In this document: one piece after another, positions 34,706 through 43,279 of the stretch
Layout: every line of letters starts with the position of its first letter
Numbering within the stretch: position 1 is the first letter of the stretch
Source: Coriobacteriia bacterium
Lineage (GTDB): Bacteria > Actinomycetota > Coriobacteriia > Anaerosomatales > Anaerosomataceae
Reading direction: 5' to 3'
Assembly: GCA_030655755.1 (NCBI GenBank)
Contig: JAUSOQ010000043.1
Location: 186,001 to 250,000 of the forward strand
Length of the DNA: 64,000 bases
Notes under the pieces: model-generated
What the model saw: only the letters and a program-made list of their open reading frames with translations
Databases searched by the model: none
What the model was told of the DNA's origin: nothing
Made by a program: the position numbers and the translations under genes

Positions 34706-34741
34706 AGATTATCACACGTTGAGATGCAAGCTGGATAATCT
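34706..34741 (-). promoter_or_regulatory. Promoter region with 8-bp inverted repeat upstream of the glycosyltransferase
   Basis: AGATTATC (34706-34713) and GATAATCT (34734-34741) form a perfect inverted repeat with centres 28 bases apart. The arm nearer the gene overlaps a TGn-GATAAT extended -10 on the minus strand, so a dimeric regulator binding here would affect initiation. The regulator is unknown. Confidence 0.4.
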
Positions 34742-34762
34742 GAATGGACCTGATGTGAATCA

Positions 34763-34822
34763 GCCCCGGACCGCGAAGTGTTCGCAGCCCGGGGCCGTCG
34801 TTGATCCGCGGCTCACGCCGCG
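34763..34822. terminator. Two successive GC-rich hairpins after the nudix gene
   Basis: GCCCCGG/CCGGGGC (34763-34795) encloses an inner GCGAA/TTCGC stem. CGCGGC/GCCGCG with a TCAC loop follows at 34807-34822. They lie between the nudix stop and the glycosyltransferase promoter. Neither has a T-run, but together they probably end the nrd-dut-nudix transcript. Confidence 0.5.
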
Positions 34823-34841
34823 TTGATCACGGAGTGTACGG

Positions 34842-35306
34842 TCATTCCTCTGTCCATAGAGGTCCAAGGTATCTGGCGGGCGTTTTGAATCCGGACTCGA
34901 TGGATGCCAGGACTGCACTTGAGATCGGCGGACGCAGGTCAAGACCTTCCAGCGTCGATGGTTCGATGAGCTCGATGCCTTCCACGGTTCGGTCAACGGG
35001 GTGTGCGAGTAGCGTGTCGCCGATCACCTCTGCATGGAAGGTGATATTGACGAGGTGTCGTTCGCCTCCTGGAGCTATCGTGTCGTTGATGATGACGGGC
35101 TCCCCTACCCTGCACTCGAGGCCAGTCTCCTCACGCACTTCACGGCGCAACGCCTGTTCGAGCGTTTCTCCACGGTCGACGCCGCCACCGGGAAGTAGGT
35201 AGTAGGGCTCACCACCTGCGCGTTGCCGCACAAGGAGGAGCTTGTCGCCAACGAGAATGACTGCCGCCACGCGCACTCGCGGGCCGTCAGATGCCGGTGC
35301 TGCCAA
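34842..35306 (-). CDS. Nudix hydrolase
   Basis: TTG 35306 is chosen because GGGGAGGG lies five bases upstream, inside the dut 3' end; GTG 35276 is an alternative. The 154-residue product carries the complete Nudix box [24 protein letters not shown] (Gx5Ex7REUxEExGU) near residues 43-66. Nudix enzymes hydrolyse nucleoside diphosphates linked to another group. Overlap with dut suggests nucleotide pool cleaning, but the substrate is not evident. Confidence 0.85.
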   Translation of the reverse strand: MAAPASDGPRVRVAAVILVGDKLLLVRQRAGGEPYYLLPGGGVDRGETLEQALRREVREETGLECRVGEPVIINDTIAPGGERHLVNITFHAEVIGDTLLAHPVDRTVEGIELIEPSTLEGLDLRPPISSAVLASIESGFKTPARYLGPLWTEE

Positions 35307-35718
35307 AGCCGCCCTCCCCTCGGGCCGTCTCATCGAGTTCGGAGACCTCGATGAGTTCCACACACGCCACCTGCTGGATCACGAGCTGCGCGATCTTGTC
35401 GCCGCGAGTGATGGTGATCGGTGTTTCAGGGTCGAGATTGATGGCAATGACCTTGATCTCTCCGCGATAGTGACTATCGATGAGCCCTGGTGCGTTGACG
35501 AGCCCCAGTCCCTGTTTGATGGCGAGACCGCTCCGGGGCTGGACGAAACCGGCATGACCTTCAGGGATAGCCACTGCGATACCAGTGGGGACAAGGGCTC
35601 GACGAAAGGGCTCCAGCGTCACATCCTCGGCGGCGAAGAGGTCGAGCCCCGCATCCCCCTCGTGTGCGTAGCGCGGAAGCGGGAGTCCGGTGTCGAGCCG
35701 TTTGATCTGAAGTCGCAT
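35287..35718 (-). CDS. dut: Deoxyuridine 5'-triphosphate nucleotidohydrolase
   Basis: ATG 35718 with AAGGA upstream gives [15 protein letters not shown] and a 143-residue trimeric-type dUTPase. All five motifs are present: [38 protein letters not shown] and the C-terminal GGFGSTG. It removes dUTP and supplies dUMP for thymidylate. It lies 10 bases after nrdG on the same strand, fitting a deoxynucleotide supply operon. Confidence 0.95.
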   Translation of the reverse strand: MRLQIKRLDTGLPLPRYAHEGDAGLDLFAAEDVTLEPFRRALVPTGIAVAIPEGHAGFVQPRSGLAIKQGLGLVNAPGLIDSHYRGEIKVIAINLDPETPITITRGDKIAQLVIQQVACVELIEVSELDETARGEGGFGSTGI

Positions 35719-35728
35719 GCGGTCCTTC

Positions 35729-36457
35729 CTAAGCTCCTCGGACGATCGTCGGCAGGTGTCGTGCACACTGGGACGCTATGTCGTGCAGTGCATCGGGTCG
35801 AAACGGCACCACCGTGCCGGCGCGAGGATCGAGCGTCGTTCTCGGCACGAACTGCTGGATCGCGTAGAGCTTGCCACCGCGCAGCATCTCGGCGATCACA
35901 AGGAAGTCGTCGATTTCGAGAGCGCCGGGATATGCCGTCGTGCGGAACTCATGAGAGACACCCGAGCGGCGCAGAAGAGTGATAGTGCGCTCGACTCGCA
36001 TGGAAGTCCCAGGACGGTCAACGAGCGCGTCGTAACGATCCAGGACCGTTTTGACGTCGAGCGCGACGTGCGATACGAGTCCCATAGCGAGCAGGGTCTC
36101 CAGGGTCTCGGGGTTCGTGCCGTTCGTGTCCAGTTTGACTTCGTAGCCAAGGTTGGCGAGCGTTTCGAGCAACGTGACGATGCACGGATCATCGGTGGGC
36201 TCGCCCCCGGTCACAACGACCCCGTCGAGCCAGTCACGTTTGGCTCGCAGGTACGACTCGAGGTCCGACCACTTCGCGTCCTCGCTCTGTGCACCAAGAA
36301 GCGAGGGGTTATGGCAGAAGGGGCAACGCAGCGAACAGCCCGAGAGGAATACGGTCGATGTCAAACGCCCCGGCCAGTCCAGCATGCCCGCAGGCATCCA
36401 GCCCGCGATACGATCGGTAGGAGCTTGCGTTCTCGATGTGAGTGCAGTGGGTGTCAT
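35729..36457 (-). CDS. nrdG: Anaerobic ribonucleotide reductase activating enzyme (radical SAM)
   Basis: The 242-residue protein has the radical SAM motif CSLRCPFC (CxxxCxxC) near residues 40-47 and the GGEPTDD glycine-rich motif. It uses S-adenosylmethionine and a [4Fe-4S] cluster to make the glycyl radical on NrdD. ATG 36457 lies just after the preceding stop; ATG 36472 would overlap it. It is longer than the E. coli enzyme and resembles the pyruvate-formate-lyase-activating subgroup often paired with this NrdD type. Confidence 0.9.
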   Translation of the reverse strand: MTPTALTSRTQAPTDRIAGWMPAGMLDWPGRLTSTVFLSGCSLRCPFCHNPSLLGAQSEDAKWSDLESYLRAKRDWLDGVVVTGGEPTDDPCIVTLLETLANLGYEVKLDTNGTNPETLETLLAMGLVSHVALDVKTVLDRYDALVDRPGTSMRVERTITLLRRSGVSHEFRTTAYPGALEIDDFLVIAEMLRGGKLYAIQQFVPRTTLDPRAGTVVPFRPDALHDIASQCARHLPTIVRGA

Positions 36458-36461
36458 CGAG

Positions 36462-36707
36462 TCAGTTCGCAAGAACGGTGTAAAGCGCCGCTGGGTCGGG
36501 CGCCTCTCCGCGCCAGGCGGCGACCTCGTGTCCGGATGAGTCGAGCACTAAGATGGATGGCGTAGACAGCACTCCGTGGAAGGACGCTTCAGCAAGTCCA
36601 TCTATCGAGTCAACGTCATAGACCGAGACGTTCTGTAGCCCTTCGACAGCACGCTTCGCCGCCGGACACCGCGGACAGTCTTCCTTGACGAACAGCTTCA
36701 CTTCCAT
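36462..36707 (-). CDS. Glutaredoxin-like thioredoxin-fold protein
   Basis: This 81-residue protein has a CPRC redox motif near residues 11-14 and the cis-proline TPS near 49-51, typical of the glutaredoxin/NrdH fold. GGGAG lies five bases before the ATG. It sits between nrdD and nrdG, so it may supply electrons or keep the zinc-site cysteines of NrdD reduced; class III reductases mostly use formate, so the link is inferred from position. Confidence 0.8.
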   Translation of the reverse strand: MEVKLFVKEDCPRCPAAKRAVEGLQNVSVYDVDSIDGLAEASFHGVLSTPSILVLDSSGHEVAAWRGEAPDPAALYTVLAN

Positions 36708-36735
36708 CGTGGCTCCCTCGTGTGTCCTGACATTC

Positions 36736-38880
36736 TCAAGAGGCTTGTTTGTCCGCGGCCGGTATCGCAGTGCTCAGATCCGTGCGAACACGGTCGTAGA
36801 GTTCGCCGATCTTGCTGCGGTTCCACGTCTGCACCTTGCTGAAGTAGCCGACGATCCGTGTCACGCCGTAGACATCCATCGAACCACACAGAGGGCACTG
36901 CGCCTTAAGGCCCCTACTCGTGCGTCGACAAGACTCGCATACGGTGAACTCCGGGCTGAATGCCAACTGAGAGCACTGTGTGTTCCGGAACGTCTTGATG
37001 ACGAAGGATTCAATGGCCTTGAAATCGGGCTCGCTCTCACCGAGCCACACATGAACGATCGCGCCCGCTTCGATCAGCGGATGGAATCGCGACTGGTCCT
37101 GAACACGCGTGATGTAGTCGACGGGAGCGTCGGTGGCGAGATGGACCGAGTTCGTGTAGTAGTAATTACCGCTGGTGACATCTCCCTTCACCACCTGCGA
37201 CGCCATTTGAGGCCAGTACTTCATGTCGAGTTTGGCCAGACGATATCCTGCGGACTCGGCAGGACTCTCCTCCAAGATGAGGTGGATGCCGTGTCGCTCC
37301 GAGAGTTCGCGGCACTTCAGGTTCATCGCGGATATCACCCTCAACCCGAACCTGAGGGCATCCTCACCCTCGTGTAGTTGTCGGCCGGTGTGGACCTGGA
37401 CGAGCTCGTTCAGACCGATAAGCCCCGCAAGATAGGTCAGTTCGTCCATCTTCAGGTATGGACGACCATCCAGGTCGAGGGTGAGCATACCCAGGGGGCC
37501 ATCAGCGCCGAGGTCCATCAGCTCCTGTATGAACTGGCGCTTCTGAACGTGGGCCTTTGCAACGAGCTCTAATGCCTTGTTGAGTTCCATGAACAGTGTT
37601 TGATCGTTGCCTTGCGCTTTGTAGGCGATGCGCGGGAGGTTGATGGTGACGTTCTGGAGTGCGGAAAAACGCATGCGCTCCGGGGTCTTGGTCTCGCCGA
37701 GCTGCTCTTGGCTCAACTTCAACTTGAGTCTGCAGCATTGCGACACCGTGATCTCATCCCCACGGTCAAAAACGAAGTACGTGATGCCTTGCTTCGAGGC
37801 GACCCTGCACGCCAATTCCATGAACTCCTCGTGTCCGGGAGTGCGGAAGAAGTCCTCGTTGATATGCAGCAGCGGTTTCGGGAACACGAACGTCTTACCA
37901 TGGGCATCGCCGCGCATGTAGACATTGAACATCGCACGCACGAAGGCCTGTGCTTCCTTCTCGTAGTCCTTGTACGTCTTGCCAGTGTGCGTGCCGCCGG
38001 GGCCGATCGCAGGCGTGTCAGCGAAGTGGCGCGGGATGTTGTAGTACAGATTGAAGTCCGTGAACACGACCTGACTCCCACGCGCGCCCGCCAGTTGGTT
38101 GAACTCGAATATGAGCATCTGTGCGAGCTGGTCTATCTCATCCTCGGTCTTGCCTACGAGATATGGCGCGAAGAAGATGTTGACCGCTTCCCAGCCCACG
38201 GCGCCCGCATAGTGCGCCTGCAGTGCCGCTGCCATCTTGACCATGTGTCCAATGAGTACCTCAGGGTGTTTCGCCGGCTTGGAGACCGAGGTTATGTTGG
38301 GCAGTTTCAAGCCGTACTTCTTGATGTACTCAAGAGAATGTCCGCCGCAGTATGGGCGAACGATGAAACCGAGATCATGGAGGTGCACATCACCTACGTA
38401 GTGCGCTTCGGCGACATCCTCGCTGAATACACGACGCAGCGCGAATTCTTTCAGGATCGTCTCCGCGATCGTGAGATTTATCGATTCGGGGTTGTGGGTC
38501 GTGTTGCTGTTCTCCTTGTTGGCGTTCGTGATGATCTGTTCCACGTCCCACATAGGCAGGCCGAGCTGGCTGTGACGTTTGTGCATGAGGGTGAGGCCGC
38601 GCTCAAGGAACTCCATGTCGACGAGTTCGCGAATGATGGCGGTCGTTACCGTCATCAGGTTGCTGCGCTCGATACGGTCTTCGACAGCCAGGGCGATCTC
38701 TTCGGCCAGATCGGGCGTGGCGCCAGCCTCTTTGACGAGTGAGTCGACGATCTTGGAGCGGTCCCAGGTGTCGATCTCCTGGCGGGAGTTCGTGGAGACG
38801 AGTAGTGCGATGTCGGTGGAGTCGGCAGAACCAGTGGCCGGCGAGGGCTTGATCACATTGACGACGCGCTCAAGAACCAT
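36736..38880 (-). CDS. nrdD: Anaerobic ribonucleoside-triphosphate reductase (class III)
   Basis: The 714-residue protein begins with an ATP-cone (about residues 20-110), followed by the glycyl-radical reductase barrel. The C-terminus has a zinc site CESC...CPLC and the radical glycine in RIVGYFSKV about 40 residues from the end. It reduces ribonucleoside triphosphates under strict anoxia. AGGTG lies six bases before the ATG. It is encoded with nrdR, a redoxin and nrdG, all on one strand. Confidence 0.95.
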   Translation of the reverse strand: MVLERVVNVIKPSPATGSADSTDIALLVSTNSRQEIDTWDRSKIVDSLVKEAGATPDLAEEIALAVEDRIERSNLMTVTTAIIRELVDMEFLERGLTLMHKRHSQLGLPMWDVEQIITNANKENSNTTHNPESINLTIAETILKEFALRRVFSEDVAEAHYVGDVHLHDLGFIVRPYCGGHSLEYIKKYGLKLPNITSVSKPAKHPEVLIGHMVKMAAALQAHYAGAVGWEAVNIFFAPYLVGKTEDEIDQLAQMLIFEFNQLAGARGSQVVFTDFNLYYNIPRHFADTPAIGPGGTHTGKTYKDYEKEAQAFVRAMFNVYMRGDAHGKTFVFPKPLLHINEDFFRTPGHEEFMELACRVASKQGITYFVFDRGDEITVSQCCRLKLKLSQEQLGETKTPERMRFSALQNVTINLPRIAYKAQGNDQTLFMELNKALELVAKAHVQKRQFIQELMDLGADGPLGMLTLDLDGRPYLKMDELTYLAGLIGLNELVQVHTGRQLHEGEDALRFGLRVISAMNLKCRELSERHGIHLILEESPAESAGYRLAKLDMKYWPQMASQVVKGDVTSGNYYYTNSVHLATDAPVDYITRVQDQSRFHPLIEAGAIVHVWLGESEPDFKAIESFVIKTFRNTQCSQLAFSPEFTVCESCRRTSRGLKAQCPLCGSMDVYGVTRIVGYFSKVQTWNRSKIGELYDRVRTDLSTAIPAADKQAS

Positions 38881-38940
38881 TCAGCACACCTGCCATTCGG
38901 CTTCGTTGCCAGTATGTGAGCGACCGTGAGGCCGTGTTGT

Positions 38941-38967
38941 GGCCGCGCGAGAATCCCTCGCGCGGCC
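38941..38967 (-). terminator. Perfect 11-bp hairpin between nrdR and nrdD
   Basis: GGCCGCGCGAG/CTCGCGCGGCC with a five-base loop lies immediately after the nrdR stop and 60 bases before nrdD. No T-run follows. It may reduce read-through or act as a processing site so that regulator and enzyme amounts differ. Confidence 0.5.
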
Positions 38968-38970
38968 GAA

Positions 38971-39417
38971 TCACCCGAGCTTTTTCAGCTCTGAGGTGAA
39001 TTCATCCAGATCATCGAACTCTTTGTAGACTGACGCGAATCGGATGTAGGCCACCTTATCCAGTTCGAGTAAACGGCGCAGCACAAAATCCCCGAGCTGC
39101 TTTGCCGGGATCTCATAGTGGAACGTGTTGTGGAGTTCGGTCTCGATATCGTCAATGAGTTCTTCGAGCTCTGAAGTGGAAACCGGTCGCTTCGCGGTCG
39201 CAACGACCAGGCCTCGCAAGAGTTTCCCTCGATCGAACGGCTCGACCCGCTGATCCTTCTTGATGACCATCAGGGGCATCTCTTCGCGGCGTTCATAGGT
39301 CGTGAAGCGCTTCGCGCACTCGAGGCATTCACGCCTACGGCGGATGGCGTCCTGGGATTCAGAGACGCGTGAATCGACTACCCTCGTCTCGTCATTACCA
39401 CAGAACGGACACCGCAT
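38971..39417 (-). CDS. nrdR: Transcriptional repressor NrdR
   Basis: This 148-residue protein has the N-terminal zinc finger MRCPFCGNDETRVVDSR with CxxC pairs at 3/6 and 31/34, and a C-terminal ATP-cone from about residue 46. NrdR senses ATP/dATP and represses ribonucleotide reductase genes by binding tandem NrdR boxes. Two such boxes lie just before its own start, so it is probably autoregulated and controls nrdD-nrdG. GGGGG seven bases upstream serves as ribosome site and overlaps the proximal box. Confidence 0.95.
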   Translation of the reverse strand: MRCPFCGNDETRVVDSRVSESQDAIRRRRECLECAKRFTTYERREEMPLMVIKKDQRVEPFDRGKLLRGLVVATAKRPVSTSELEELIDDIETELHNTFHYEIPAKQLGDFVLRRLLELDKVAYIRFASVYKEFDDLDEFTSELKKLG

Positions 39418-39424
39418 TGCGATA

Positions 39425-39440
39425 CCCCCACATCTAGGTT
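39425..39440 (-). promoter_or_regulatory. NrdR box, proximal
   Basis: CCACATCTAG matches nine of ten positions of the core CWANATMTWG. It is exactly 31 bases (three helical turns) from the distal box, the spacing usual for NrdR sites. Confidence 0.65.
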
Positions 39441-39455
39441 CTAATGCAGCCTAGC

Positions 39456-39471
39456 ACACAATATCTGGGGT
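39456..39471 (-). promoter_or_regulatory. NrdR box, distal
   Basis: ACACAATATCTGGGGT matches the 16-base NrdR consensus at about 13 positions, including the CAATAT core. It is upstream of nrdR and in phase with the proximal box. Confidence 0.7.
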
Positions 39472-39491
39472 GCACAACGGGCTTCTCGGCG

Positions 39492-39857
39492 TTACCTGCT
39501 CGCCACTACGGCGTCCGCATGCTGCGTGGCTGGTACGACGAGCAGTTGTCCGGCCGCGATGCTGCCTCCCGCCATTCCGTTGAGTTCGCAGATAGAGGTG
39601 ACCGTTTCCGCGGTCGAAACGCCCGCGACGCGATGGGCTGCGGCGATCTCCCACAACGTGTCATCCTTCCCTACCTTGATGCTGACGGTGACTTCCGGCA
39701 TGGTTCGGTCGCGCAGCAGTGATGGACCCACGGCAGCAGCTATGACTGCGATGATGAAGAGTGCCAGGACCGTGATCTCAAGTGTGCTGAAGCGCATCGG
39801 GGCGCGTCCTTTAGTCTGGCGGACCCGCGTGCTGCTCATAGCCAGCGTGTCATGCAT
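39492..39857 (-). CDS. LysM-domain membrane protein, probable SOS cell-division inhibitor (YneA-like)
   Basis: ATG 39857 gives a 121-residue protein with one membrane helix (about residues 28-47) and a C-terminal LysM domain beginning KVGKDDTLWEIAAAHR. AAAGG lies about ten bases upstream. In Bacillus, yneA has the same build and is also divergent from lexA; it blocks division during the SOS response. The shared operator region with LexA boxes supports the same role here, though protein identity to YneA is limited to the layout. Confidence 0.75.
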   Translation of the reverse strand: MHDTLAMSSTRVRQTKGRAPMRFSTLEITVLALFIIAVIAAAVGPSLLRDRTMPEVTVSIKVGKDDTLWEIAAAHRVAGVSTAETVTSICELNGMAGGSIAAGQLLVVPATQHADAVVASR

Positions 39858-39927
39858 GTGGATCGGACCTTTCTTAAGCGGTGTCGGATAACGGATACAC
39901 CCTACTCGCGGGCTCTGACATCCATGG

Positions 39928-39941
39928 CGAACGTACGTTCT
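39928..39941. promoter_or_regulatory. LexA box 1 (LysM side)
   Basis: GAACGTACGTTC is a perfect palindrome of the Gram-positive LexA consensus GAACnnnnGTTC. It lies at the expected transcript start of the LysM gene. Confidence 0.85.
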
Positions 39942-39947
39942 GTATGC

Positions 39948-39977
39948 ATAATAGCGCGAACACGTGTTCGTATGCAA
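39948..39977 (-). promoter_or_regulatory. Promoter of the LysM gene with LexA box 2 in the spacer
   Basis: TTGCAT (39972-39977) and TATTAT (39948-39953) are separated by 18 bases on the minus strand. The spacer holds the perfect LexA box GAACACGTGTTC at 39958-39969, so repressor binding would block polymerase. Confidence 0.75.
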
Positions 39978-39987
39978 TAGGAAATAC

Positions 39988-39999
39988 GAACGTCTGTTT
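39988..39999. promoter_or_regulatory. LexA box 3 (lexA side, one mismatch)
   Basis: GAACGTCTGTTT differs from GAACnnnnGTTC at the last base and overlaps the lexA -35 box. Confidence 0.6.
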
Positions 40000-40026
40000 G
40001 CATGCATGAACCGGGTGACGTACACT
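39998..40026 (+). promoter_or_regulatory. Promoter of lexA
   Basis: TTGCAT (39998-40003) and TACACT (40021-40026) are separated by 17 bases. LexA boxes 3 and 4 bracket it, consistent with autorepression. Confidence 0.55.
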
Positions 40027-40034
40027 TGCAACAC

Positions 40035-40046
40035 GAACACGTTTTC
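40035..40046. promoter_or_regulatory. LexA box 4 (lexA side, one mismatch)
   Basis: GAACACGTTTTC differs from the LexA consensus at one base and lies just after the predicted lexA transcript start. Confidence 0.6.
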
Positions 40047-40063
40047 GGTGCAGGGGGTCCGTG

Positions 40064-40687
40064 ATGGGTTACAAGCGAGAGCTGACGCGGCGCCAGCAGG
40101 AGATCCTCGACTTCATCCGGTCCGAGATACACCGGCGTGGCTTTCCGCCCTCAGTGCGAGAGATCGGTGAGGCTGTCGGGCTGTCCTCCTCGTCTACCGT
40201 ACACTCGCATCTGGCAGCTCTTGAGAAGAAGGGCTTCATCCGTCGCGACCCCAGTAAGCCGCGCGCGCTTGAGGTGCTTGACTATCGTGACAATGATCGT
40301 GCGGTGGACTACGGCGCCGTGCAGGCGGTCCCGGTGGTGGGAGAAGTCGCAGCAGGCTCCCCGATCCTTGCTGCTGAGAACATCGAGTCTACGATGTCAC
40401 TGCCAACCGAGATGGCCGGCGAGGGAACCTTCATTCTGCGCATCAAGGGTGAGAGCATGATCGAGGCCGGGATCCTTGATGGCGACTTCGTCGTCGTGCG
40501 CCAACAGTCGTCGGCGATGAACGGTGAGATAGTCGTAGCGATGATCGATGACTCGGCCACGGTCAAGCGCTTCTTCAAGGAGGCTGACCGTGTCCGCCTC
40601 CAGCCGGAGAACGCCTCCATGGAGCCGATCTACAGCAGGGATGTCACCGTTCTCGGCAAGGTGGTCGCGCTCTTCCGGCGCCTCTAG
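40064..40687 (+). CDS. lexA: SOS response repressor and self-cleaving protease LexA
   Basis: ATG 40064 is six bases after AGGGGG; GTG 40061 is also possible. The 207-residue protein has the N-terminal winged helix ([16 protein letters not shown], with [12 protein letters not shown]) and a C-terminal S24 peptidase domain. The self-cleavage site is A97-G98 in EVAAGSP, with the catalytic serine in GESMIEAG (S131) and lysine in TVKRFF (K168). RecA filaments trigger its cleavage on DNA damage. Four LexA boxes lie upstream. Confidence 0.97.
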   Translation: MGYKRELTRRQQEILDFIRSEIHRRGFPPSVREIGEAVGLSSSSTVHSHLAALEKKGFIRRDPSKPRALEVLDYRDNDRAVDYGAVQAVPVVGEVAAGSPILAAENIESTMSLPTEMAGEGTFILRIKGESMIEAGILDGDFVVVRQQSSAMNGEIVVAMIDDSATVKRFFKEADRVRLQPENASMEPIYSRDVTVLGKVVALFRRL

Positions 40688-42000
40688 CCCGGTTCTTCTT
40701 CCCCCTCGAACTCCCCAAAGGCATCCGCGTAGGCGGTGGGTACCCGTACGATCAGGTGTGTCCCATCCTCAAGGTGTTCTTCCGAGATGATGCGTGCGTC
40801 TTCGTGCGCGAGCCGCACGAGATCACCCCTGGTGTACGGAATAAGGACATCAAGTGTTCTGTCGCCGTGCGCCGCCTCCGATGCGATCTTGTCGAGAAGC
40901 TCATCAAGGCCGGTGTGGTGCACACCTGAGACGAATACGGCGCCGGGTGAGATTCGATGTAACTGTCCCAGCTCGGCCTGCTCTACGAGGTCGACCTTGT
41001 TGTACACGAGCAGTTGTGGTGTCGCGGCGACGTCGAGTTCCCCGAGGACTTCGGAGACGGCCGCCATCTGAGCTTTAGCCATCGGGTGAGAGGTATCGAT
41101 CACATGGAGCAGCAAGTCGGCCTCTCGCACCTCGTCCAGGGTGGACTTGAACGCCTCTACCAGTGAATGGGGCAGTTTGTTGATGAATCCGACGGTGTCG
41201 GTGAGCGTCACGATGCGCCCCTCGGGTAGCTCAAGGCGTCTCGTGGTCGCGTCGAGGGTTGCGAAGAGCTTATCCTGCACGAGTGCGTCGGCGCCCGTCA
41301 GCGCGTTGAGTAATGTGGACTTTCCGGCATTGGTGTAGCCGACGAGTGCGACGCGGAAGACTCCCGAGCGATGTCGTGAGCTGCGCTGGGTATCTCGGGC
41401 AGCCGCGACAGCCTTCAACTCCCGACGAACCTCCTGGATGCGTCGCCGTGCGAGACGGCGGTCCGTCTCCAGCTGCGTCTCGCCGGGTCCGCGGGTCCCG
41501 ATGCCGAGCGCGCCGCCTGATGCTGCCGCAGCCTGGCCGAAGTGACGCCACAGACCACGCAGGCGTGGGAGCAGGTACTCCATCTGTGCGAGCTCGACCT
41601 GCAGCCGACCCTCGCGACTCTTCGCATGCAATGCGAAGATGTCCAAGATGAGCGCCGTGCGATCGAGGATCTTGACTCCCAGGACAAGGTTCTCGATATT
41701 CGCCTGCTGTGACGGTGTGAGGTCGTCGTCGAACACGACCAGCGTGGCATCGGTCTGCTCGGCCAAGGTAGCGACCTCTTCCGCCTTGCCAGCGCCGATG
41801 AACGTGCGCGGATGGGGCCGGTCAAGGCGTTGCGTGACCGAGCCGACGATCTCGGCTCCGGCGGTGTCGACGAGCCGAGCGAGCTCGGCCAAGTCCGCTT
41901 CGATCGGCCAGCCGCGCTGTCCACGATCCACTCCGACTAGGATGGCACGGTCACGGAAGTCGTGAACGACCTCGTAGGGCTTCGTTTTAGCCTCAGTCAT
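40684..42000 (-). CDS. hflX: Ribosome-associated GTPase HflX
   Basis: ATG 42000 gives [15 protein letters not shown] and a 438-residue protein. The N-terminal HflX domain includes [16 protein letters not shown], and the GTPase domain has GYTNAGKST (G1), DTVGF (G3) and NKVD (G4). HflX splits stalled or heat-damaged ribosomes and binds the 50S subunit. It follows dapL on the same strand and converges with lexA, with the two stops overlapping by four bases. Confidence 0.93.
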   Translation of the reverse strand: MTEAKTKPYEVVHDFRDRAILVGVDRGQRGWPIEADLAELARLVDTAGAEIVGSVTQRLDRPHPRTFIGAGKAEEVATLAEQTDATLVVFDDDLTPSQQANIENLVLGVKILDRTALILDIFALHAKSREGRLQVELAQMEYLLPRLRGLWRHFGQAAAASGGALGIGTRGPGETQLETDRRLARRRIQEVRRELKAVAAARDTQRSSRHRSGVFRVALVGYTNAGKSTLLNALTGADALVQDKLFATLDATTRRLELPEGRIVTLTDTVGFINKLPHSLVEAFKSTLDEVREADLLLHVIDTSHPMAKAQMAAVSEVLGELDVAATPQLLVYNKVDLVEQAELGQLHRISPGAVFVSGVHHTGLDELLDKIASEAAHGDRTLDVLIPYTRGDLVRLAHEDARIISEEHLEDGTHLIVRVPTAYADAFGEFEGEEEPG

Positions 42001-42022
42001 GCGATTGGGCGCCGGCCTCTCT

Positions 42023-43180
42023 TCAGAGCGTGTTCTTGATGCGCTCGATCGCCTCTTCGAGGCGGGCGTCAGGCGTGGAGAGCGAGATGCGTACGTAGCC
42101 CTCACCTGACGGTCCATACGCATTGCCCGGTGCGACGATGACGTTTGCCTCTTCGAGTACCTTGTTGGCGAACTCAGCGGACGTGTACCCGTTAGGCACC
42201 TTTGCCCAGACGTAGATAGTCCCCTTGGGTGTGGCGGCTTTGATACCGATCTTGGCGAGTGCGTCGATAACGAAGTCGCGTCGTCGCTGGTACATGGCGT
42301 TGAGCTCGTCGATGGAGTCCTGCGGGCCGAGAAGCGCCTCGATGGCCGCGTCTTGGACGGCGGTGAACACACCGGAGTCGATGTTGCTCTTGACGGTGCC
42401 AAGCGCCTTGATAGCGACAGCGTTACCAACGGCGAATGCGACACGCCAGCCGGTCATGTTGTATGCCTTGCTGCAGCTGAAGAACTCGATCGCCACATCT
42501 TTAGCGCCAGGGCGCTCCAGGAAGCTTAAGGGCTTGTAGCCGTCGAAGCCGATCTCGGAGTACGCGTTGTCGTGGATGATGAGCAGGTCATGCTCCTTGG
42601 CGAACGCGATCGCTTTGTCGAAGTACTCGGGTGTCGCGATGGCCGAGGTGGGGTTGTTCGGGTAGCTCAGAAACATCATCTTCGCCTTGGCGAGCACGTC
42701 TGCCGGTGTGGACTCGAAGTCCGCGAGGAAGCTGTTCTCCTCGTTCATCGGCATGAAGTGCGTCTTGCCGCCGCATAGGATGCCACCCGTGTGGTAGACG
42801 GGATAGCCCGCGCCGGGAACGAGTGTGTAGTCACCGGGATCGACGAACGCGAGGAAGACGTGTGCGATGCCCTCCTTGCTGCCTATCAGCGCAAGGGTCT
42901 CTGTGTCGGGGTCCACGTCCACGCCGAAGCGGTTCTTCATCCACTGCGACGCAGCCTCACGATAGCGTTTCGCACCCGCATAGCTCGGGTACTTGTGGTT
43001 CTGCGGATTGCGGATAGCCTTGTCCATCGCGTCAACGATGTGGCCAGGAGTCGGCATATCGGGGTCACCGATACCCAGGGAGATGACGTCGATACCCTGA
43101 GCCTGCTTCGCCTCCTTCTTCCGATCGATCTCGGCGAAGAGGTACGGCGGAAGTTCGGCGATGCGCTGAGCAGTCCTCAC
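42023..43180 (-). CDS. dapL: LL-diaminopimelate aminotransferase
   Basis: The GTG start gives MRTAQRIAELPPYLFAEIDRKK, the usual DapL N-terminus. This 385-residue class I aminotransferase has SLGIGDPDMPTP and SYPNNPTSA, with the PLP lysine in SCSKAYNMTGWR. It converts tetrahydrodipicolinate directly to LL-diaminopimelate, bypassing the succinyl route. dapF lies immediately upstream in transcription and a probable dapA end is at the far window edge, supporting the DapL pathway for lysine and peptidoglycan. Confidence 0.93.
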   Translation of the reverse strand: MRTAQRIAELPPYLFAEIDRKKEAKQAQGIDVISLGIGDPDMPTPGHIVDAMDKAIRNPQNHKYPSYAGAKRYREAASQWMKNRFGVDVDPDTETLALIGSKEGIAHVFLAFVDPGDYTLVPGAGYPVYHTGGILCGGKTHFMPMNEENSFLADFESTPADVLAKAKMMFLSYPNNPTSAIATPEYFDKAIAFAKEHDLLIIHDNAYSEIGFDGYKPLSFLERPGAKDVAIEFFSCSKAYNMTGWRVAFAVGNAVAIKALGTVKSNIDSGVFTAVQDAAIEALLGPQDSIDELNAMYQRRRDFVIDALAKIGIKAATPKGTIYVWAKVPNGYTSAEFANKVLEEANVIVAPGNAYGPSGEGYVRISLSTPDARLEEAIERIKNTL

Positions 43181-43279
43181 GGTGTATCCATCCCTTTCAT
43201 GATCCGTCCGGAGACAAGCGTTGACGCCGGTTCGGGGCCGACGTTCGGAACATGGTAACAGAAGCGGATAACACGTGTG

